Shown: one piece after another, positions 32,504-34,428 of the stretch
Layout of the letters: each line of letters opens with the position of its first letter
Numbering within the stretch: the first letter of the stretch is position 1
Virus record (IMG/VR): IMGVR_UViG_3300020469_000133
Location: 1-34,428 of that record
Strand: one strand, 5' to 3'
DNA from: a virus
Length of the DNA: 34,428 nucleotides
Translations under genes and position numbers: made by a program
Notes under the pieces: generated by a model
What the model was told of the DNA's origin: nothing
The model's input: only the letters and a program-made list of their open reading frames with translations
Database searches by the model: none

Positions 32504-34018
32504 CTATGCTGTACGCTTCCAGATGTAACTTACGATGTAGGGCTGGGTGTTGTTGTGTGCTGTTACTGTTTCGCCAGTAATGTTTCTGTTGTTGTCTGTA
32601 AACATATCTATAGTCATGCTGCCACCAGATCCAGATGTAACACCTACAGCATCTGCGTATGCATTAAATGTCTTACCATGCGTTCCTTCACTTGTGCATC
32701 TAATTGACCTATCTCCCCCTGCACTGTTATCGTAAACAAGATGGTTATGATTCATCTCTGCTTGTGAAAGCGTATGGTTAGAAGCACCGCCAGCCCTGCC
32801 AACTGTATTAAACTGCCCAATACCTACATTACCAATAGCATCGGTTATCGTCACAGAAGACAGAAGCGAACCTGTTGGAACTGCATAGGTTATAGTCGTA
32901 GATGTTACAGAGGTCACTGTTAGATTAGTACCGTTCATCTCAGCAGGAGCAAGGTTAGCGACATTTATAATGTCTCCTACGCCATACGGATGAGAAGCGC
33001 CTTGTGTGCCATTATACTCGCCCTCTTCTCTGGCAAAGGTCAATGTCACTGAGTCGTTAGCAGGTATAGACGCTGCTGTAGATAGTCTTCCCTGATCAAC
33101 ACCAACAATCGTTCTACCTTTTGCGTAGCGTATAAACTGAGCGCTCGCAGGAAGACCTAAGGCTGTTGCTACCGCTGCACCGTTGCTGCCAGCGCTGTAG
33201 TTAGCTGTGGTCATAAAGATAGAGCCAACTGGGTGTACCTTCTCAGCGAGAGCTTCCATGACATTCTGTACGAATGCTGTGGTAGCAATCTGGGTAGTAT
33301 CTACAGTAGCAGATGCTGTTGGGGCTGTAGGAGTCCCAGTCAAAGTTGGTGATGCTTTGGTCGCAAAAGAAGTAGCAACAAAAGCAGTCGTAGCAATCTT
33401 AGTAGAGTTATCACCAGCCGTAGCGGTTGGCGCAGTTGCGGTTGTAGTAAACGCAGGACTATCCAGTGGTGCTTTATTAGGCAAAGAATTCTCAACAGTA
33501 GTAACCCTACCTGACAAGTCAGTCAAGTTCTGGCTAGTGGGTATACCTGACACTTTAGCAGTAACGTAGGCAGTCGTGGCAATCTTGGTCGAGTTGTCAC
33601 TACTAGTGAGGGTTACTGATCGAGGAGTCCCTGTAAACGTAGGTGACACAAGTGGTGCTTTAGCAGCCAACGAGGTCGTGGTGTTCGCAGGTAGGTTTGC
33701 TGTGTAATTAAGCTGAGTAGCAGTCGCAGTAACACTAGCAAGCTTAGCAATATCAGCGGTAGATAAACCTGAGGTTACAGCACCAGATAAAGTGTTGAGG
33801 TCGCCAGTTGTACCTGTGTAGCCATCTAGGATGTTTAGCTCGGTAGCGCTTGAAGTCACGTTGACGTTTGCTTCACCGTTGACACCTGAGAAGGTAGTCT
33901 TCAGTACGTCCTTGATGAGTCTTATGTGATCGTCTGCTTGAGAGATCGGGTCTGCTGAAGAGGGGTTATTATCGTTAAGCTCTGACAGATGCTTGTTCGT
34001 GGAGGTCTCTAAGGCCAT
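32504..34018 (-). CDS. Tail fibre / receptor-binding protein with tail-fibre repeats
   Basis: A 504-residue fibre. The N-terminus (HLSELNDNNPSSADPISQAD) is of the kind that attaches fibres to the tail. Residues about 130-240 contain three phage tail-fibre repeats of the form SPTFTGTP...DNSTKIATTAYV. The C-terminal half resembles tail collar receptor-binding domains: KVHPVGSIFMT, GGASNHTLSQAEMNHNH and a terminal TQPYIVSYIWKR. It probably binds the host surface. It is the first gene of the late unit; AGG lies about 10 bases before the ATG and a 400-base gene-poor stretch precedes it. Confidence 0.85.
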   Translation of the reverse strand: MALETSTNKHLSELNDNNPSSADPISQADDHIRLIKDVLKTTFSGVNGEANVNVTSSATELNILDGYTGTTGDLNTLSGAVTSGLSTADIAKLASVTATATQLNYTANLPANTTTSLAAKAPLVSPTFTGTPRSVTLTSSDNSTKIATTAYVTAKVSGIPTSQNLTDLSGRVTTVENSLPNKAPLDSPAFTTTATAPTATAGDNSTKIATTAFVATSFATKASPTLTGTPTAPTASATVDTTQIATTAFVQNVMEALAEKVHPVGSIFMTTANYSAGSNGAAVATALGLPASAQFIRYAKGRTIVGVDQGRLSTAASIPANDSVTLTFAREEGEYNGTQGASHPYGVGDIINVANLAPAEMNGTNLTVTSVTSTTITYAVPTGSLLSSVTITDAIGNVGIGQFNTVGRAGGASNHTLSQAEMNHNHLVYDNSAGGDRSIRCTSEGTHGKTFNAYADAVGVTSGSGGSMTIDMFTDNNRNITGETVTAHNNTQPYIVSYIWKRTA

Positions 34019-34323
34019 TGGTTAATACCTGTGCAATATCTGATGTGTGGAAATCTTGGGGGTTACTCAAGAAAGCCTAATAACAACAACAACAAGCCGA
34101 ACCCTTTAAGGTCATTTTTGAAGTCATTGATTGATTTACCCATAGGGGGTCGAATTCTCGCTAGGAGTCCCTGAATTCTCAGGAGATGATCAGCGTACAC
34201 GACCTAAGTGATTGTTATTACTCATGTTCTTAGGTCATCGGATGTTATATCTGCTGATGTCTTGCGCTCTCTCATGACCCTCATGGTGATCATGTGAAAA
34301 TTGATGGTGAAGGCCATTATTCA
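34019..34323. other. Gene-poor region upstream of the late unit
   Basis: No convincing gene is seen. The region contains (AAC)4 at 34082-34095 in the fibre leader, a CCTGA/TCAGG hairpin around 34170-34182, and an 8-bp perfect inverted repeat GACCTAAG (34201-34208) and CTTAGGTC (34229-34236) with a 20-base loop. CGACCCCCTATGGG on the minus strand (34153-34140) partly resembles a T7-type promoter core. A 29-codon His-rich frame (34324-34235) starts on the preceding possible stop but is too short to trust. A promoter for the late unit is expected here. Confidence 0.5.
34140..34153 (-). promoter_or_regulatory. Possible phage RNA polymerase late promoter
   Basis: The minus strand reads CGACCCCCTATGGG about 122 bases before the tail fibre start, compared with the T7 core CGACTCACTATAGGG. 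The interval before the primase gene contains CGACTCCCTA, sharing 9 of 10 bases with it. Only two sites and an imperfect match, so tentative. Confidence 0.25.
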
Positions 34324-34428
34324 TTAGTTGCAAATCGGGACATTCGATACACCCAAGATTACACCCAAGACTTCACTCATGCCTACACTTGAGACTTCAC
34401 TCATGCCTACACCTAAGCCTCTACTCAT
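34324..34428 (-). CDS. Possible C-terminal end of a repeat-bearing protein (partial)
   Basis: On the minus strand the frame starting at the window edge is open for 34 codons to a TAA at 34326-34324. The 24-base repeats translate as an 8-residue unit of the type GMSEVSSV, and the frame ends SNVPICN. The multiple-of-three period and open frame are compatible with coding, but the upstream part is not in the window and the piece is short. The alternative is a non-coding repeat array. Confidence 0.3.
   Translation of the reverse strand: MSRGLGVGMSEVSSVGMSEVLGVILGVSNVPICN
34348..34428. repeat. 24-base direct repeats reaching the window end
   Basis: Unit TACACYYRAGACTTCACTCATGCC occurs at 34360-34383 and 34384-34407, a 21-base diverged copy at 34408-34428 is cut by the window edge, and a half unit lies at 34348-34359. 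The array may continue outside. It could be iteron-like DNA or a coding repeat, since 24 is a multiple of 3. Confidence 0.8.

Noticed and set aside
34235-34324. 29-codon His-rich frame beginning on the TAATG at 34326-34322
   Set aside because: Too short, no ribosome binding site, and its stop lies in an inverted repeat; insufficient support.
34348-34428. CRISPR array
   Set aside because: Repeats are directly adjacent without unique spacers and too short; no cas genes.

Overview
The window is almost entirely a double-stranded DNA phage genome with podovirus gene content. Nearly every supportable gene lies on the minus strand, so transcription runs from high to low coordinates. It encodes a single-subunit T7-type RNA polymerase, a T7 gp2.5-type ssDNA-binding protein, a T7 gp3-type endonuclease I, and the N-terminal part of a T7 gp4-type primase-helicase that is cut by the window start. 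It also carries a tyrosine integrase and an attP-like fragment of a tRNA-Asn gene. The host is probably a proteobacterium (tRNA-Asn fragment, sigma70-like promoter, GGAG ribosome binding sites); the marine-phage flavour of several small proteins is an impression only. The window is not a complete genome: DNA polymerase, exonuclease and the helicase domain would lie beyond position 1, and another gene may enter at the right edge.

Late module (34018 down to 7161): tail fibre (34018-32504), beta-propeller-like tail hub (32482-30752), a small protein, a GNAT-like protein, two repetitive or coiled-coil ejection-type proteins, a 1919-residue giant protein with a HEVAH metallopeptidase motif, terminase small and large subunits, portal, two small proteins, scaffold, SU10-type major capsid protein, a strong stem-loop, a small protein, SU10-type head-tail adaptor, and a 776-residue fibre with a self-cleaving S74 chaperone. 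An AT-rich set of small genes follows, then an overlapping run of membrane and secreted proteins, a coiled-coil membrane protein, a T4-type lysozyme and a holin-like protein. A U-tract hairpin (7138-7106) ends this unit.

Early module (about 7010 down to 1 and beyond): a near-consensus sigma70 promoter (-35 TTGACA at 7046-7041, -10 TATAAT at 7022-7017) starts a transcript that first runs antisense through the tRNA-Asn fragment. It then covers three small genes sharing a GGAGACACACA leader, the integrase, three more small genes, the RNA polymerase, a 70-residue protein, SSB, endonuclease I and the primase. Host polymerase would read the early genes and the phage polymerase would take over replication and late genes, as in T7. 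The integrase and attP indicate an integrative lifestyle, but no recognisable repressor is in the window.

The main points of interest are: the T7-like replication module joined to an SU10/P22-like head and tail module; the split tRNA-Asn attP and its antisense early leader; a 12-base element shared by the early promoter region and the RNA polymerase leader; the giant virion-type protein with protease-like and possible DNA-glycosylase-like signatures; and the nested secreted genes beside the lysis cassette.
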